Assembly: GCA_947174015.1 (NCBI GenBank)
Contig: CAMWHJ010000022.1
Coordinates: 1 to 45,872, forward strand
Source: an uncultured Lachnospiraceae bacterium
GTDB taxonomy: Bacteria > Bacillota > Clostridia > Lachnospirales > Lachnospiraceae
DNA: 45,872 nt
Reading direction: 5' to 3'
Shown here in pieces: positions 1 through 8,568 of the stretch. A model generated the notes under the pieces. The model saw only the letters and a list, made by a program, of their open reading frames with translations, did no database searches and was not told the DNA's origin. A program made the position numbers and the translations under genes. Within the stretch, counting starts at the first letter, position 1; every line of letters starts with the position of its first letter.

Positions 1-51
1 ACTTTTTCTTACGGTCTGTGCAGTAAATGCACAGACCTACTGAACAGTTAC
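1..51. repeat. Interspersed hairpin repeat, copy 1 (cut by window start)
   Basis: This is the right part of a repeat found four times in the window, always in the same orientation. It contains a perfect 10-bp stem with loop GTAAA (positions 13-37) and ends in CTGAACAGTTAC, which resembles the inverted complement of the left end of copy 3. Its first 38 bases are identical to the last 38 bases of the window. It lies directly downstream of lysA. There is no U-tract after the stem on the minus strand, so it is not a classical terminator. Confidence 0.85.
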
Positions 52-59
52 AACTATTC

Positions 60-1319
60 TTAATTTAACGGAAACTTCTCCAAATCCAAAGTGGCAAAAT
101 AATCCTCCATGGTTTCCGCCCGGCGGATCAACTGCACCTCTTTGTTTTCCTTTAAAAGCAATTCTGCGGAACGCAGTTTAGCATTATAGTTATATCCCAT
201 GGCAAATCCATGGGCTCCCGTATCGTGAAGCACAAGATAGTCTCCCATATCAATTTTGGGCAGTGCTCTGTCGATGGCAAATTTATCATTATTTTCACAA
301 AGTCCCCCTGTGATATCGTAAACATGGTCACATGGTTCCTTTTCTTTGCCGAGAACGGTAATGTGATGGTACGCACCATACATGGCAGGTCGCATCAAAT
401 TAGCTGCACAGGCATCCAGACCAATATACTCCTTATGGATATGCTTTTCATGAATGGCCTGTGCCACCAGATGACCATATGGTCCAAGCATAAATCTTCC
501 CAATTCTGTAAAAATTGCCACATCACCCATATCTGCAGGTACCAGTACCTCCTCATAAGCCTTTCTGACACCTTCCCCGATAGCTAAAATATCATTGGGC
601 TCCTGATCCGGACGGTAAGGAATCCCCACTCCGCCGGAAAGATTTACAAATGCAATGTGTACATCCAATTCCTCATGAAGCTCCTTAGCAAGCTCAAAGA
701 GAATTTTTGCAAGCTTTGGATAATACTCATTGGTAACTGTATTACTTGCAAGAAAGGCATGAATACCAAAATGCTTTACCCCCTTCGCTTTCAACTTCTT
801 ATAAGCTTCCTTCATCTGCTCTTTTGTCATACCGTATTTTGCATCCTGTGGGGTATCCATAATGGTATTTTGCAGCACAAAGTCTCCGCCTGGATTGTAA
901 CGGCAACACATGGTTTCCTGGAACGGAGCAATCTCTCCATAATAATCGATATGAGTCAAATCATCAAAGTTGATTATGGCACCAATTTTAGCTGCATACT
1001 CATAATCTTCCCTGGGTGTCACATTGGAGGAAAACATAATCTCATTTCCCTTTAAACCAATTTTATTGCTTAAGTACAATTCTGGAAGAGAGGAACAGTC
1101 TGCACCAATGCCCTCTTCCTTTAAAATATTCATAATATATGGATTTGGAGTGGCCTTTACTGCAAAATACTCCTTAAATCCCTTATTCCAGGAAAATGCC
1201 TGTTTCAGTTTTCTTGCGTTCTCCCGAATGCCCTTTTCATCGTAAATATGAAATGGGGTCGGATAAGTCTTTGTAATTTCTTTCACCTGTTCTAAGGTTA
1301 CAAATGGTTTCTTTTCCAT
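60..1319 (-). CDS. lysA: Diaminopimelate decarboxylase
   Basis: A fold-type III PLP decarboxylase of 419 residues that converts meso-diaminopimelate to lysine, the last step of lysine synthesis. The PLP lysine is K55 in YFAVKATPN. A conserved His lies in GIHAFLASN (H187), the glycine loop is NLSGGVGIPY (about 226-235), and the Cys-Glu pair from the partner subunit is C341-E342 in GGLCENND. The C-terminal HDTGAHGFAMGYNYN block is also typical. The ATG has AAAGGAG seven bases upstream. It follows serS with a repeat copy in the gap and another copy just after its stop. Carboxynorspermidine decarboxylase is a related alternative, but length and motifs fit LysA better. Confidence 0.85.
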   Translation of the reverse strand: MEKKPFVTLEQVKEITKTYPTPFHIYDEKGIRENARKLKQAFSWNKGFKEYFAVKATPNPYIMNILKEEGIGADCSSLPELYLSNKIGLKGNEIMFSSNVTPREDYEYAAKIGAIINFDDLTHIDYYGEIAPFQETMCCRYNPGGDFVLQNTIMDTPQDAKYGMTKEQMKEAYKKLKAKGVKHFGIHAFLASNTVTNEYYPKLAKILFELAKELHEELDVHIAFVNLSGGVGIPYRPDQEPNDILAIGEGVRKAYEEVLVPADMGDVAIFTELGRFMLGPYGHLVAQAIHEKHIHKEYIGLDACAANLMRPAMYGAYHHITVLGKEKEPCDHVYDITGGLCENNDKFAIDRALPKIDMGDYLVLHDTGAHGFAMGYNYNAKLRSAELLLKENKEVQLIRRAETMEDYFATLDLEKFPLN

Positions 1320-1342
1320 TTTTTATCTCCTTTCGGTCTGCT

Positions 1343-1447
1343 GTAATTGCTGTTCTTAAAATTGCCTACGGCAATGGTTCTTTGCCTGTTATATCCACTT
1401 TTTCTTACGGTCTGTGCAGTAAATGCACAGACCTACTGAACAGTTAC
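1343..1447. repeat. Interspersed hairpin repeat, copy 2
   Basis: A full-looking copy of about 105 bp between serS and lysA. It has a small hairpin near 1361-1375 (ATTGCC/GGCAAT), the block TTTGCCTGTTATATCCAC, and the perfect 10-bp hairpin at 1409-1433. It ends CTGAACAGTTAC. The left end GTAATTGCTGTTC is a weak match to the inverted complement of the right end, as in a small non-autonomous transposable element. It would be transcribed in a serS-lysA message. Confidence 0.8.
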
Positions 1448-1457
1448 AATTTACTGC

Positions 1458-2735
1458 TTATTTGATTTCTGTCATATTACCCATATATGGCTGCAATGCC
1501 TTTGGAATGGCTACACTTCCATCTTCTCTTAAGTTGTTCTCAAGGAAAGCGATTAACATACGGGGAGGGGCTACCACGGTATTATTCAAAGTATGAGCAT
1601 AGTATTTACCCTTTTCGCCCACCACACGAATCTTAAGTCTTCTTGCCTGTGCATCTCCTAAATTGGAACAACTGCCCACTTCAAAGTACTTTTTCTGTCT
1701 TGGGGACCATGCCTCCACATCAATGGATTTTACCTTTAAGTCAGCCAAATCACCAGAACAGCATTCTAACGTTCTCACCGGGATATCTAAAGAACGGAAT
1801 AAGTCCACTGTGTTCTTCCACAACTTCTCAAACCACATCTTGCTTTCCTCCGGTCTGCACACCACAATCATTTCCTGCTTTTCAAACTGATGGATTCTGT
1901 ATACACCACGCTCCTCGATGCCATGAGCACCCTTTTCTTTGCGGAAACAGGGGGAATAGCTTGTGAGCGTATAGGGAAGATTCTCTTCCTTTACAATGGT
2001 GTCAATAAACTTTCCAATCATGGAATGCTCACTGGTTCCAATTAAGTACAAATCTTCTCCCTCAATTTTGTACATCATGGCATCCATCTCATCAAAGCTC
2101 ATAACTCCCGTTACCACATCGCTGCGAATCATAAACGGAGGCACACAATAGGTAAAGCCCCTGTTAATCATAAAGTCTCTGGCATAGGAGATAATTGCCG
2201 AGTGCAGTCTTGCAATATCTCCCATAAGATAATAAAAACCGTTTCCTGCCACCTTTCTGGCACTGTCCAAGTCCAGTCCATTAAACTTTTCCATAATATC
2301 CGCATGATATGGCACTTCAAAATCCGGAATGACCGGCTCCCCAAACTTCTCAATCTCCACGTTTTCACTGTCGTCTTTACCGATCGGTACACTAGAGTCA
2401 ATAATATTGGGAATTACCATCATGATTTTCTTTACCTTTTCGGTTAATTCTTTCTCTATTGCCTCCAACTCTTCCAAACGGGCAGCATCTTTATTTACCT
2501 GTTCCTTCAGTTGTTCTGCCTCATCCTTTTTTCCCTGTGCCATCAAAGCACCAATCTGCTTGGAGATGGCCTTACGGTTGGCTCTTAAGGCATCTGCTTC
2601 CTGCTGTGCCTTGCGGCTCCTGGCATCCAGTGCAATGACCTCATCCACCATTGGAAGTTTGTGATCCTGAAACTTATTTCTGATATTCTGTTTTACCATT
2701 TCTGGATTTTCTCTTACAAATTTTAAATCTAACAT
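1458..2735 (-). CDS. serS: Serine--tRNA ligase
   Basis: Charges tRNA-Ser with serine in the cytoplasm. The 425-residue product starts MLDLKFVRENPEMV. Residues of about 30-105 form the long antiparallel coiled-coil arm, followed by the class II catalytic core with motif 2 around FRKEKGAHGIEERGVYRIHQ and motif 3 near RMLIAFLEN. The start chosen is the ATG at 2735, preceded by AAGGAGG five bases upstream. The open frame continues upstream only because it runs through the T-box leader. A T-box riboswitch and a strong promoter precede it. Confidence 0.95.
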   Translation of the reverse strand: MLDLKFVRENPEMVKQNIRNKFQDHKLPMVDEVIALDARSRKAQQEADALRANRKAISKQIGALMAQGKKDEAEQLKEQVNKDAARLEELEAIEKELTEKVKKIMMVIPNIIDSSVPIGKDDSENVEIEKFGEPVIPDFEVPYHADIMEKFNGLDLDSARKVAGNGFYYLMGDIARLHSAIISYARDFMINRGFTYCVPPFMIRSDVVTGVMSFDEMDAMMYKIEGEDLYLIGTSEHSMIGKFIDTIVKEENLPYTLTSYSPCFRKEKGAHGIEERGVYRIHQFEKQEMIVVCRPEESKMWFEKLWKNTVDLFRSLDIPVRTLECCSGDLADLKVKSIDVEAWSPRQKKYFEVGSCSNLGDAQARRLKIRVVGEKGKYYAHTLNNTVVAPPRMLIAFLENNLREDGSVAIPKALQPYMGNMTEIK

Positions 2736-2756
2736 GATTTCCTCCTTAAATAAAAA

Positions 2757-2990
2757 GTCCCATATACCGATAGGTATATTCCTACCGCCATATGGGACGA
2801 AATTTTCCGTGTTGCCACCCAACTTGCTGCTGCCACAGCCACTCATTCTGTGCGATAAAGGGCACACCCTGTTGGTTTTCCAACTGCTCCGAAAGTGGAA
2901 AGGTCTTTTCCTCTGCCTGTTTCCACCACCACAGGCTCTCTGTGAGATTCCAAAAACCGTAGCTCTCATCACTGCATCTGCTAATATGTT
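2757..2990 (-). promoter_or_regulatory. T-box riboswitch upstream of serS
   Basis: On the minus strand the leader carries the T-box core AAGTTGGGTGGCAACACGG (2825-2807), which pairs with the uncharged tRNA acceptor end. It ends in a terminator stem (GTCCCATAT/ATATGGGAC, 2798-2757) followed by TTTTTATTT just before the serS Shine-Dalgarno. The Stem I region starts near 2985 with a GATGAGAG-type sequence. Overlapping serine triplets UCU (2947-2945) and UCA (2945-2943) lie where the specifier loop is expected; which one is used was not resolved. Uncharged tRNA-Ser should cause read-through into serS. Confidence 0.93.
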
Positions 2991-3004
2991 TTCTATATTT
3001 TGCT

Positions 3005-3033
3005 ATTATATACTATACTTTCCAATTTCGCAA
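3005..3033 (-). promoter_or_regulatory. Sigma-A promoter of the serS T-box transcript
   Basis: TTGCGA, 17-bp spacer, TATAAT on the minus strand. The predicted start of transcription is near 2998, just upstream of Stem I of the T-box. Confidence 0.85.
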
Positions 3034-3070
3034 TATTTTTTTCAATGTTTTGTGATTTTTTACACTGCTT

Positions 3071-3421
3071 TTACGCTTGCAGAATCTCCATGATTTTCTC
3101 ATATTCCACTTCTGCCTTCTCCAACAGGCAATCCATGCCTTCCAACGAGTCTTTTCTCAACACTTCCACCATGGGAAAAATGGTGGGCATAATGGCGGCA
3201 AGCCCCAGGCTTTCCACCACGCCTTTTAAGTTATGAGCTGCCAAAAATGCACCTTTGGCATCTTCCATATGTAATTTTTCTTTCAACACTGAAAAATTTT
3301 CATCCTCCAAAAAACGTTTTAAAAACTGAATATATAACTCTTCCCGTCCCATAAAACGCTTTTTAATCACAAGACTGGTATCTATCTCATAAGTCTCCAA
3401 AGCTTCTAATATACCATTCAT
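3071..3421 (-). CDS. Stand-alone histidine phosphotransfer (Hpt) protein
   Basis: A 116-residue helical protein consisting of one Hpt domain. The motif AHNLKGVVESLGL places the phosphoryl-accepting His at H63, with the conserved LKG and the downstream Gly. Such proteins shuttle phosphate between receiver domains in phosphorelays. It begins four bases after the aminotransferase stop, with AAAGGAG inside the end of that gene, so it is the last gene of the HAD-aminotransferase-Hpt run. No kinase or receiver is beside it. The closest phosphorelay genes in the window are about 31 kb away. Confidence 0.85.
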   Translation of the reverse strand: MNGILEALETYEIDTSLVIKKRFMGREELYIQFLKRFLEDENFSVLKEKLHMEDAKGAFLAAHNLKGVVESLGLAAIMPTIFPMVEVLRKDSLEGMDCLLEKAEVEYEKIMEILQA

Positions 3422-3425
3422 TTTA

Positions 3426-4607
3426 TCAATACTCCTTTACCAGTTTTTCAAAGGCCTCCAAGGAACGCTCCACCTTCTCTGTGGGAATGCAATATGCCAT
3501 ACGGAAATGTCCGCAGCATTCAAATCCATCTCCCGGAACCAGAAGCAGGTCATATTTTAATGCCTTATTACAGAACGCTTTGGCATCCTTCTCCAGGGAC
3601 TTGGGGAACATATAGAAAGTTCCTCCCGGTTCCACACATTCAAAGCCCATATTGGTCAATTCCTTGTATAAAATATTTTTGTTTGCCTCATAAACCGACA
3701 AATCCGAAGTGATATCCAAAACAGAGGGCAATGCCAACTGGATTAGTGAAGATGGGCAATTATGCCCAATGCCTCTGGAAATCTGTCCACACATGTCCAC
3801 AAGGATATCTGCCCCTTCACATTCCGGTGCCACTGCCAAGTAGCCGATTCGCTCTCCCGGCAGGGAAACCGACTTGCTGAAGGAATAGCAGGTCAAAGTA
3901 TTCTTATAATATTTTGCCACATAAGGAGCCTTCACTCCGGCAAAGACAATTTCACGATAAGGCTCGTCGGAAATCAGGTAAATGGGATGAGAATATTTCT
4001 GTTCCTTATCTTTCAAATAATCTGACAGTTTCTGTAAGGTTTCCTCAGAATAGACACAGCCCGATGGATTGTTGGGCGTATTCACCAATACCGCTGTCAC
4101 TTTTTCATTCATCATATCATCCAATGCCTGAAAGTTTATCTGAAAACCCTGGGTATCTGCCGGTACTACCCGAAGCCTTGTACCGGTTTTATTCACATAG
4201 GGAACGTACTCACTAAAATATGGAGCAAAGACCAGCAGTTCATCCCCCGGTATGGTAACTGCCCGCAGGGCATGTGCAATGGCAGAGGCAGCAGCACTGG
4301 TCATAAAAATATGCTCCATCTTATAATTCATATGGAATCTTCGGTTTAAGGAATCTGCCACTGCCTGTCGGACACTGGAGATACCAAGGCTTGGACTATA
4401 ACCATGCACCGTCATAGGATCTTGTGTCTGTAAAATTTCAATGATTTTATTTTTAAATTCCTCCGGCACCGGCACCGATGGATTGCCTAAACTGTAATCA
4501 AACACATTTTCGTATCCGATTTCCTTTGCCCGTTCTGTGCCATAGGCAGAAATTTCGCGAATCACTGATTTTTGCGATAACATATCCACATATTCTTTTG
4601 CTAACAT
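3426..4607 (-). CDS. PLP-dependent class I/II aminotransferase
   Basis: A 393-residue fold-type I aminotransferase. The PLP Schiff-base lysine is K245 in YSFSKSVSLPGERIG. NTPNNPSG (about 176-183) and the SDEPY motif (213-217) bind the cofactor, and an Arg in the C-terminal FRMAY block should bind the substrate carboxylate. It resembles aspartate/aromatic-type enzymes; the exact amino donor cannot be told from sequence. The ATG overlaps the end of the HAD gene by 7 bp and has GAGAGGAG upstream, which suggests coupled translation. Confidence 0.85.
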   Translation of the reverse strand: MLAKEYVDMLSQKSVIREISAYGTERAKEIGYENVFDYSLGNPSVPVPEEFKNKIIEILQTQDPMTVHGYSPSLGISSVRQAVADSLNRRFHMNYKMEHIFMTSAAASAIAHALRAVTIPGDELLVFAPYFSEYVPYVNKTGTRLRVVPADTQGFQINFQALDDMMNEKVTAVLVNTPNNPSGCVYSEETLQKLSDYLKDKEQKYSHPIYLISDEPYREIVFAGVKAPYVAKYYKNTLTCYSFSKSVSLPGERIGYLAVAPECEGADILVDMCGQISRGIGHNCPSSLIQLALPSVLDITSDLSVYEANKNILYKELTNMGFECVEPGGTFYMFPKSLEKDAKAFCNKALKYDLLLVPGDGFECCGHFRMAYCIPTEKVERSLEAFEKLVKEY

Positions 4608-5317
4608 TTTTTCGTCTCCTCTCTGACTTTATGCTTGTTTTGATAAGACTTATATTCATCCTCCTCTGTCTGCTCCAACAATTCTATCACTTCCAACAGA
4701 TTCTCTTTTTTGGCAAAAAGTATTGCCTGAATCTCCTGACCTGGCTCATCCAAATCGGGAATCATTACAGGAAAACACCCTGCCCGGTAGGCAGACAGAA
4801 TTCCGTTGGGGGAATCCTCCAAGGCGATACATTCTTCTGGCGAAAGTTTCAATTCGTCAGCCGCCTTCTCATAAATATCTGGTTCTGGCTTTCCATTTTC
4901 CACCATGGAAGCACAGACAATTTTATCAAAATATTTGTACAAATCCACCCTTTTTAAATATCGCTTTGTCCGTTCCAGATCTGTTGCAGTTGCCACCGCA
5001 GTCTCAATCCTTTGTTCCTTCAAATACACCAACAGTTCCTCAATACCCTTTTTTTTCTCAATTCCATTTTCATCAATATAAGCATTCATCAGTTCCAACC
5101 GTCGGCTGCGCACCTTATAGTAATCAAAGTCTTCACCAAAATAGCCCTTTAGCTTTGGGATGGCATATTTTGCCGCCAGACTTCGGATGGAAAGCACATG
5201 CTGTGGTTCCATGAGATAACCCAGTTCATTGGCTGCCTCACACCAGAATCTCAGCAAAAGCTTTTCCGTATCCAACATCAAACCATCCATGTCAAAAATA
5301 GCACCCTTTATATACAT
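4601..5317 (-). CDS. HAD-family hydrolase (beta-phosphoglucomutase/phosphatase-like)
   Basis: A 238-residue haloacid dehalogenase phosphotransferase. The nucleophile motif is FDMDGLMLDT (D9 and acid/base D11), followed by a helical type-1 cap. The TATATD region carries the motif II Ser/Thr, KPEPDIY the motif III Lys, and LEDSPNG the Mg-binding acidic motif. The phosphate ester substrate is unknown. The start is the ATG at 5317 with AAGGAG six bases upstream, preferred over the GTG at 5332. First gene of a run with the aminotransferase and the Hpt protein. A TTGACA lies upstream (5393-5388) without a clear -10. Confidence 0.8.
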   Translation of the reverse strand: MYIKGAIFDMDGLMLDTEKLLLRFWCEAANELGYLMEPQHVLSIRSLAAKYAIPKLKGYFGEDFDYYKVRSRRLELMNAYIDENGIEKKKGIEELLVYLKEQRIETAVATATDLERTKRYLKRVDLYKYFDKIVCASMVENGKPEPDIYEKAADELKLSPEECIALEDSPNGILSAYRAGCFPVMIPDLDEPGQEIQAILFAKKENLLEVIELLEQTEEDEYKSYQNKHKVREETKKC

Positions 5318-5443
5318 TTTTCTCTCCTTCACAGAATTTTCACAATTTTAACAAAATTAAGCCACACTTTTTCGATATATTAATACTTGTCAAGAGGAAA
5401 ACATCTTGGCAGGCAATAGTTTCTTTTATAAAATCCCCCCTCT

Positions 5444-5475
5444 TCAGGCACAGTAAACTGTGCCTGACTTTTTTA
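5444..5475 (+). terminator. Perfect hairpin followed by a T-run on the plus strand
   Basis: A 10-bp perfect stem (TCAGGCACAG/CTGTGCCTGA, loop TAAA) at 5444-5467 is followed by CTTTTTTAT on the plus strand. It lies between the trkA stop and the HAD promoter region. Both neighbours are minus-strand genes, so the U-tract faces the wrong way for them. It may end an antisense transcript, or only form the 3' hairpin of the trkA message. Stem and loop resemble the interspersed repeat hairpin. Confidence 0.5.
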
Positions 5476-6126
5476 TATCTGCTTTAAAATATTATTCACA
5501 TCTTCCTTTTTACCAATTACCATCAAGTGTTCTTCCTTATTAAAGATATAATCCGCCCCCGGCATCAACTGCATTTCATCAGATTCCTTCTTGGTTCCCA
5601 GAATATTCACATGATAACGTGCACGAAAATCCACTTCCCGAATACTCTTTCCCAGCCACTTATCCAGCACAGGGATTTCATAGACAGAAAATTCTTCATT
5701 TAATTCAATATAATCAAAAACATGATCCGCACTATACCGCATTGCCATTTTCTCTGCAATATCCCGATCCGGGTAAATCACTTCATCTGCACCGTTTCGT
5801 AGCAGAAACTTTGCCTGAATGTCTCTGGTTGCCTTGCTGACCACATATTTTGCCCCCTGCTCCTTCAGAAGGCTTGTGATCTCTAAGCTGCTCTGGAAAT
5901 TAGTTCCAATACAGACAAAACAAATGTCAAAGTTATTAATTCCAATACTGTGCAGCACATCTACATTGGTACAGTCGCCAATTTTCGCACTGGTGACAAA
6001 GGGCATCATGGCAGACAGCTTTTCCTCCTCTATATCAATAATCATAACCTGATTCTTTAATTCCACCATTTTTCTGCAAAGATGGTTTCCAAATCTTCCC
6101 ATTCCAATAATTAATATTGATTTCAT
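5473..6126 (-). CDS. trkA: Potassium channel/transporter regulatory subunit (TrkA/KtrA, RCK domains)
   Basis: A 217-residue cytoplasmic gating subunit for the TrkH-type potassium transporter. The N-terminal RCK_N Rossmann fold has the dinucleotide motif IIGMGRFGNHL (G8, G10, G13) with an acidic strand end (DIEEE). The C-terminal RCK_C domain covers about residues 135-217 and usually binds ATP/ADP or cyclic-di-AMP. The ATG giving MKSILIIG is annotated. In-frame GTG and TTG codons 9 and 12 bases upstream are possible because the GAGG site lies closer to them. It follows trkH after a 118-bp structured spacer. Confidence 0.88.
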   Translation of the reverse strand: MKSILIIGMGRFGNHLCRKMVELKNQVMIIDIEEEKLSAMMPFVTSAKIGDCTNVDVLHSIGINNFDICFVCIGTNFQSSLEITSLLKEQGAKYVVSKATRDIQAKFLLRNGADEVIYPDRDIAEKMAMRYSADHVFDYIELNEEFSVYEIPVLDKWLGKSIREVDFRARYHVNILGTKKESDEMQLMPGADYIFNKEEHLMVIGKKEDVNNILKQI

Positions 6127-6244
6127 AATTTGCACCAAGCCTCAAACGAAAATGCCTGCATTTTCATTTGAGGCACAAACACAAAGGGTGAAAGATGTGT
6201 GTTTGCATTTTATCCTTCCTTCTTTTTTCTTTCACCCATTTCTC
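6127..6244 (-). promoter_or_regulatory. Structured trkH-trkA spacer, candidate cis-acting RNA
   Basis: On the minus strand this spacer holds GGGTGAAAG (6238-6230), a hairpin with arms CAAACACA/TGTGTTTG whose loop contains CTTTCACCC, and a long hairpin (GCCTCAAA...TTTGAGGC, 6173-6138). The 3' arm of the long hairpin includes the GAGG that would serve as trkA ribosome site. GGGTGAAAG can pair with the loop, forming a possible pseudoknot. No known riboswitch family was recognised. Confidence 0.45.
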
Positions 6245-7618
6245 CTATCCTATCAAAACATTTTCCTCCGGTAATTTCACCGGTGCCACCTTTTTACGTT
6301 CTGTAAACGAAAGGGCGAAAGACATACTTCCGATTCTGCCACAATACATCAACAAAATAATCACCAGTCTGGAAGGCAGGAGCAAATCTCTGGTAACTCC
6401 CGTGGACATCCCTGCTGTTCCAATGGCAGAAAATACCTCAAACAGTGTGTCTCTTAAGCTGATGGGTTGCAAATAGGAAATGGTAATCACCGCAATCACT
6501 GCCAATGCTAAGTTCAACATCAGTACATTACTTGCCTTCTTTATCACCTCATCAGGAAGACGTCTTCCAAAAATATTACATCCCGTCTCATTTCGCAAAT
6601 TTGACCACACATAAACTGCCAGTACCGTTATGGTAACGGTTTTTACTCCTCCGGCTGTGGAACCCGGACTTCCGCCGATAAACATCAGCACAATGGTCAG
6701 TAGAAAAGAGCTATTACTGAGAGATGCAGTGTCTATGGTGTTAAAGCCTGCCGTTCTGGGTGTCACTGCACTGAACATGGAAGTCAGCACCGTCTCCTTG
6801 ATTCCCATATGTTCCATCAGTCCGTCCCGTTCAAAGAAATAAAACAGCACCGAGCCCGCAAAAAAGATAATCCCTGTGGATACCAGTGCCAGCTTGGTAT
6901 GTAGTTTGTATTGTTGAAAATGAAATTTTTTCTCTAAAACATCATTCCATACAAAAAAGCCTATGGCACCTATGGTTATCAGTGACATCAGCACCACATT
7001 AACCCATAGATGATTGGAATAAGCACAAAAAGAAGAATATTCCCCATAATCCATTCCCATCAAATCAAAGCCTGCGTTACAGAAGGCAGAAACCGAGTGA
7101 AAAATGCCAAAGAAAATTCCTTTTCCCCATCCAAACTGAGGGATAAATACCAGCATCAGGGCAAGAGCTCCTATCCCTTCCACCAAAATGGTTCCCAGCA
7201 CCACTCTTCTTGCCATTTTCACCACACCGCCCAGTTGAATGGAATTCATGCTCTCCTGAAGCATTCCCCGGACTCTCAAGGATATGGTACGTTTCAACAG
7301 CATGGCAAACATTACCCCCATGGTCATAAAACCCAAACCACCCACCTGAATCATTACAAGAATAATCAGTTTGCCTGCCGTAGTCCAGTGGCTGGCAGTG
7401 TCCACCACCACCAGACCGGTCACGCATGTGGCACTGGTGGCAGTAAACAAAGCTTCACTAAAACTGGTATGCTGCCCCTCTTTGGTGGCAAAGGGCAGCA
7501 GCAATACCAAGGTTCCTGCCAAGATAACCAGCAGATATCCCATGGCAATAATCTGGGCATGTGACATATGATGGGTACTATCGATTTTTTCTTTATAAAC
7601 TTTTTTCTTTCTCTTCAA
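6245..7618 (-). CDS. trkH: Potassium uptake protein, TrkH/KtrB family
   Basis: A membrane pore subunit of about 457 residues made of four M1-P-M2 repeats. The four filter segments are visible: TCVTGL, SAFCNAGF, TPRTAGFNT and GTAGMSTG. It should import K+ (perhaps with Na+) with the adjacent trkA product. The start chosen is the TTG at 7618, preceded by AAAGGAG with nine-base spacing. It gives a basic N-terminus MKRKKK and overlaps the DUF2156 gene by 26 bp. The longer open frame inside DUF2156 has no ribosome site; the ATG of MSHAQII is a less supported alternative. Confidence 0.88.
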   Translation of the reverse strand: MKRKKKVYKEKIDSTHHMSHAQIIAMGYLLVILAGTLVLLLPFATKEGQHTSFSEALFTATSATCVTGLVVVDTASHWTTAGKLIILVMIQVGGLGFMTMGVMFAMLLKRTISLRVRGMLQESMNSIQLGGVVKMARRVVLGTILVEGIGALALMLVFIPQFGWGKGIFFGIFHSVSAFCNAGFDLMGMDYGEYSSFCAYSNHLWVNVVLMSLITIGAIGFFVWNDVLEKKFHFQQYKLHTKLALVSTGIIFFAGSVLFYFFERDGLMEHMGIKETVLTSMFSAVTPRTAGFNTIDTASLSNSSFLLTIVLMFIGGSPGSTAGGVKTVTITVLAVYVWSNLRNETGCNIFGRRLPDEVIKKASNVLMLNLALAVIAVITISYLQPISLRDTLFEVFSAIGTAGMSTGVTRDLLLPSRLVIILLMYCGRIGSMSFALSFTERKKVAPVKLPEENVLIG

Positions 7619-8567
7619 AAGTGACTGCTCCTTTCTCCAACAGAAATGACGGATGGTAGGAAAGTTTGGCTTTCCGCAAGCCCTCCGAACCCACATCCTC
7701 TTCTCGGTTTACATAAGTAAACTTCGTGGCATTGGCCTGCAGAAATTCCCGGTTAATCAAAGGATAAGCTCCCTGTATCTCGGCAAAAGCCTTTTCCACA
7801 TGAACCACATAGGTATCCTCATTGGCAGGCTCCCCAAAGCAAAAGGCAATCACCTTTCCTTCTGCCCGGATCAGTCCTCCCGTAAGGTCTAACTCCTCTA
7901 ACATGGTAAGTCCCTGCAATGCCACCTTCAGTTCTGCCTGTTTTCCTTGATCCTGTTCACAACCATTTTGTTTTCCCCACTCTTTTGCCATCTGAATGCA
8001 TTCTTCCACATTCTCTTCTGTAATGGCTTCATAGTTCCATTGAGGACAGTTGGCTATAAAACGATTGATATGATTCTTCTTGCTGTGGTATTTTTTGCCA
8101 GACAGCTTCACCAGTTTCTCTACCTCATACACATAATCCGCACTGTCCCTGTCATACACGATAGAAACTTCATCCCCATACAGCTCTTGTAGTTCTTCAA
8201 ACTGCTTTGGATTGACAGAATGCATATGAAAAGGCTTTCCCTTTGCCTGAAAATCTTCCCGCAGGCACTTTATGGTTCTTTTTTTATCTCCACTGCCCAA
8301 AGGATAGGTTACGGAGGTTTGCTTTCCCTCACTGAGAAAACAGAGGGTATCCTCCACCACCGCAAATTTTATGGCATAAACCTCTCTGGACCACAAGTAT
8401 ATATTGGCAAAAGTAAATTCACAGTTTCTGCTGCCTTCCTCTTTGAGATATTTTTTCATCAATGCTTTATCTGCCAGTTCCACACATTTCCATTGAATTA
8501 CCGTATCAAGTTCTGTTTCCATAAATGCTTTCAATACCTTTCTTGTAACTATTCTTTCTGCTGACAC
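7593..8567 (-). CDS. DUF2156 (phosphatidylglycerol lysyltransferase C-domain-like) protein
   Basis: A soluble protein of about 324 residues with two GNAT-like halves. The C-terminal part resembles the aminoacyl-transfer domain of MprF (FVNREEDVGSEGLRKAKLSYHP near the end). It lacks the MprF membrane domain, so its acceptor is unknown and lipid lysinylation should not be assumed. The start is uncertain: the GTG at 8567 sits one base after the nitrilase stop, and an ATG at 8522 is another option. It is in a run nitrilase-DUF2156-trkH-trkA. Confidence 0.75.
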   Translation of the reverse strand: MSAERIVTRKVLKAFMETELDTVIQWKCVELADKALMKKYLKEEGSRNCEFTFANIYLWSREVYAIKFAVVEDTLCFLSEGKQTSVTYPLGSGDKKRTIKCLREDFQAKGKPFHMHSVNPKQFEELQELYGDEVSIVYDRDSADYVYEVEKLVKLSGKKYHSKKNHINRFIANCPQWNYEAITEENVEECIQMAKEWGKQNGCEQDQGKQAELKVALQGLTMLEELDLTGGLIRAEGKVIAFCFGEPANEDTYVVHVEKAFAEIQGAYPLINREFLQANATKFTYVNREEDVGSEGLRKAKLSYHPSFLLEKGAVTFEEKEKSL

Positions 8568-8568
8568 C

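Noticed and set aside
2736-2972. N-terminal extension of serS giving a 504-residue product
   Set aside because: The extension translates the T-box leader and terminator. The normal SerRS start with a strong ribosome site is at 2735.
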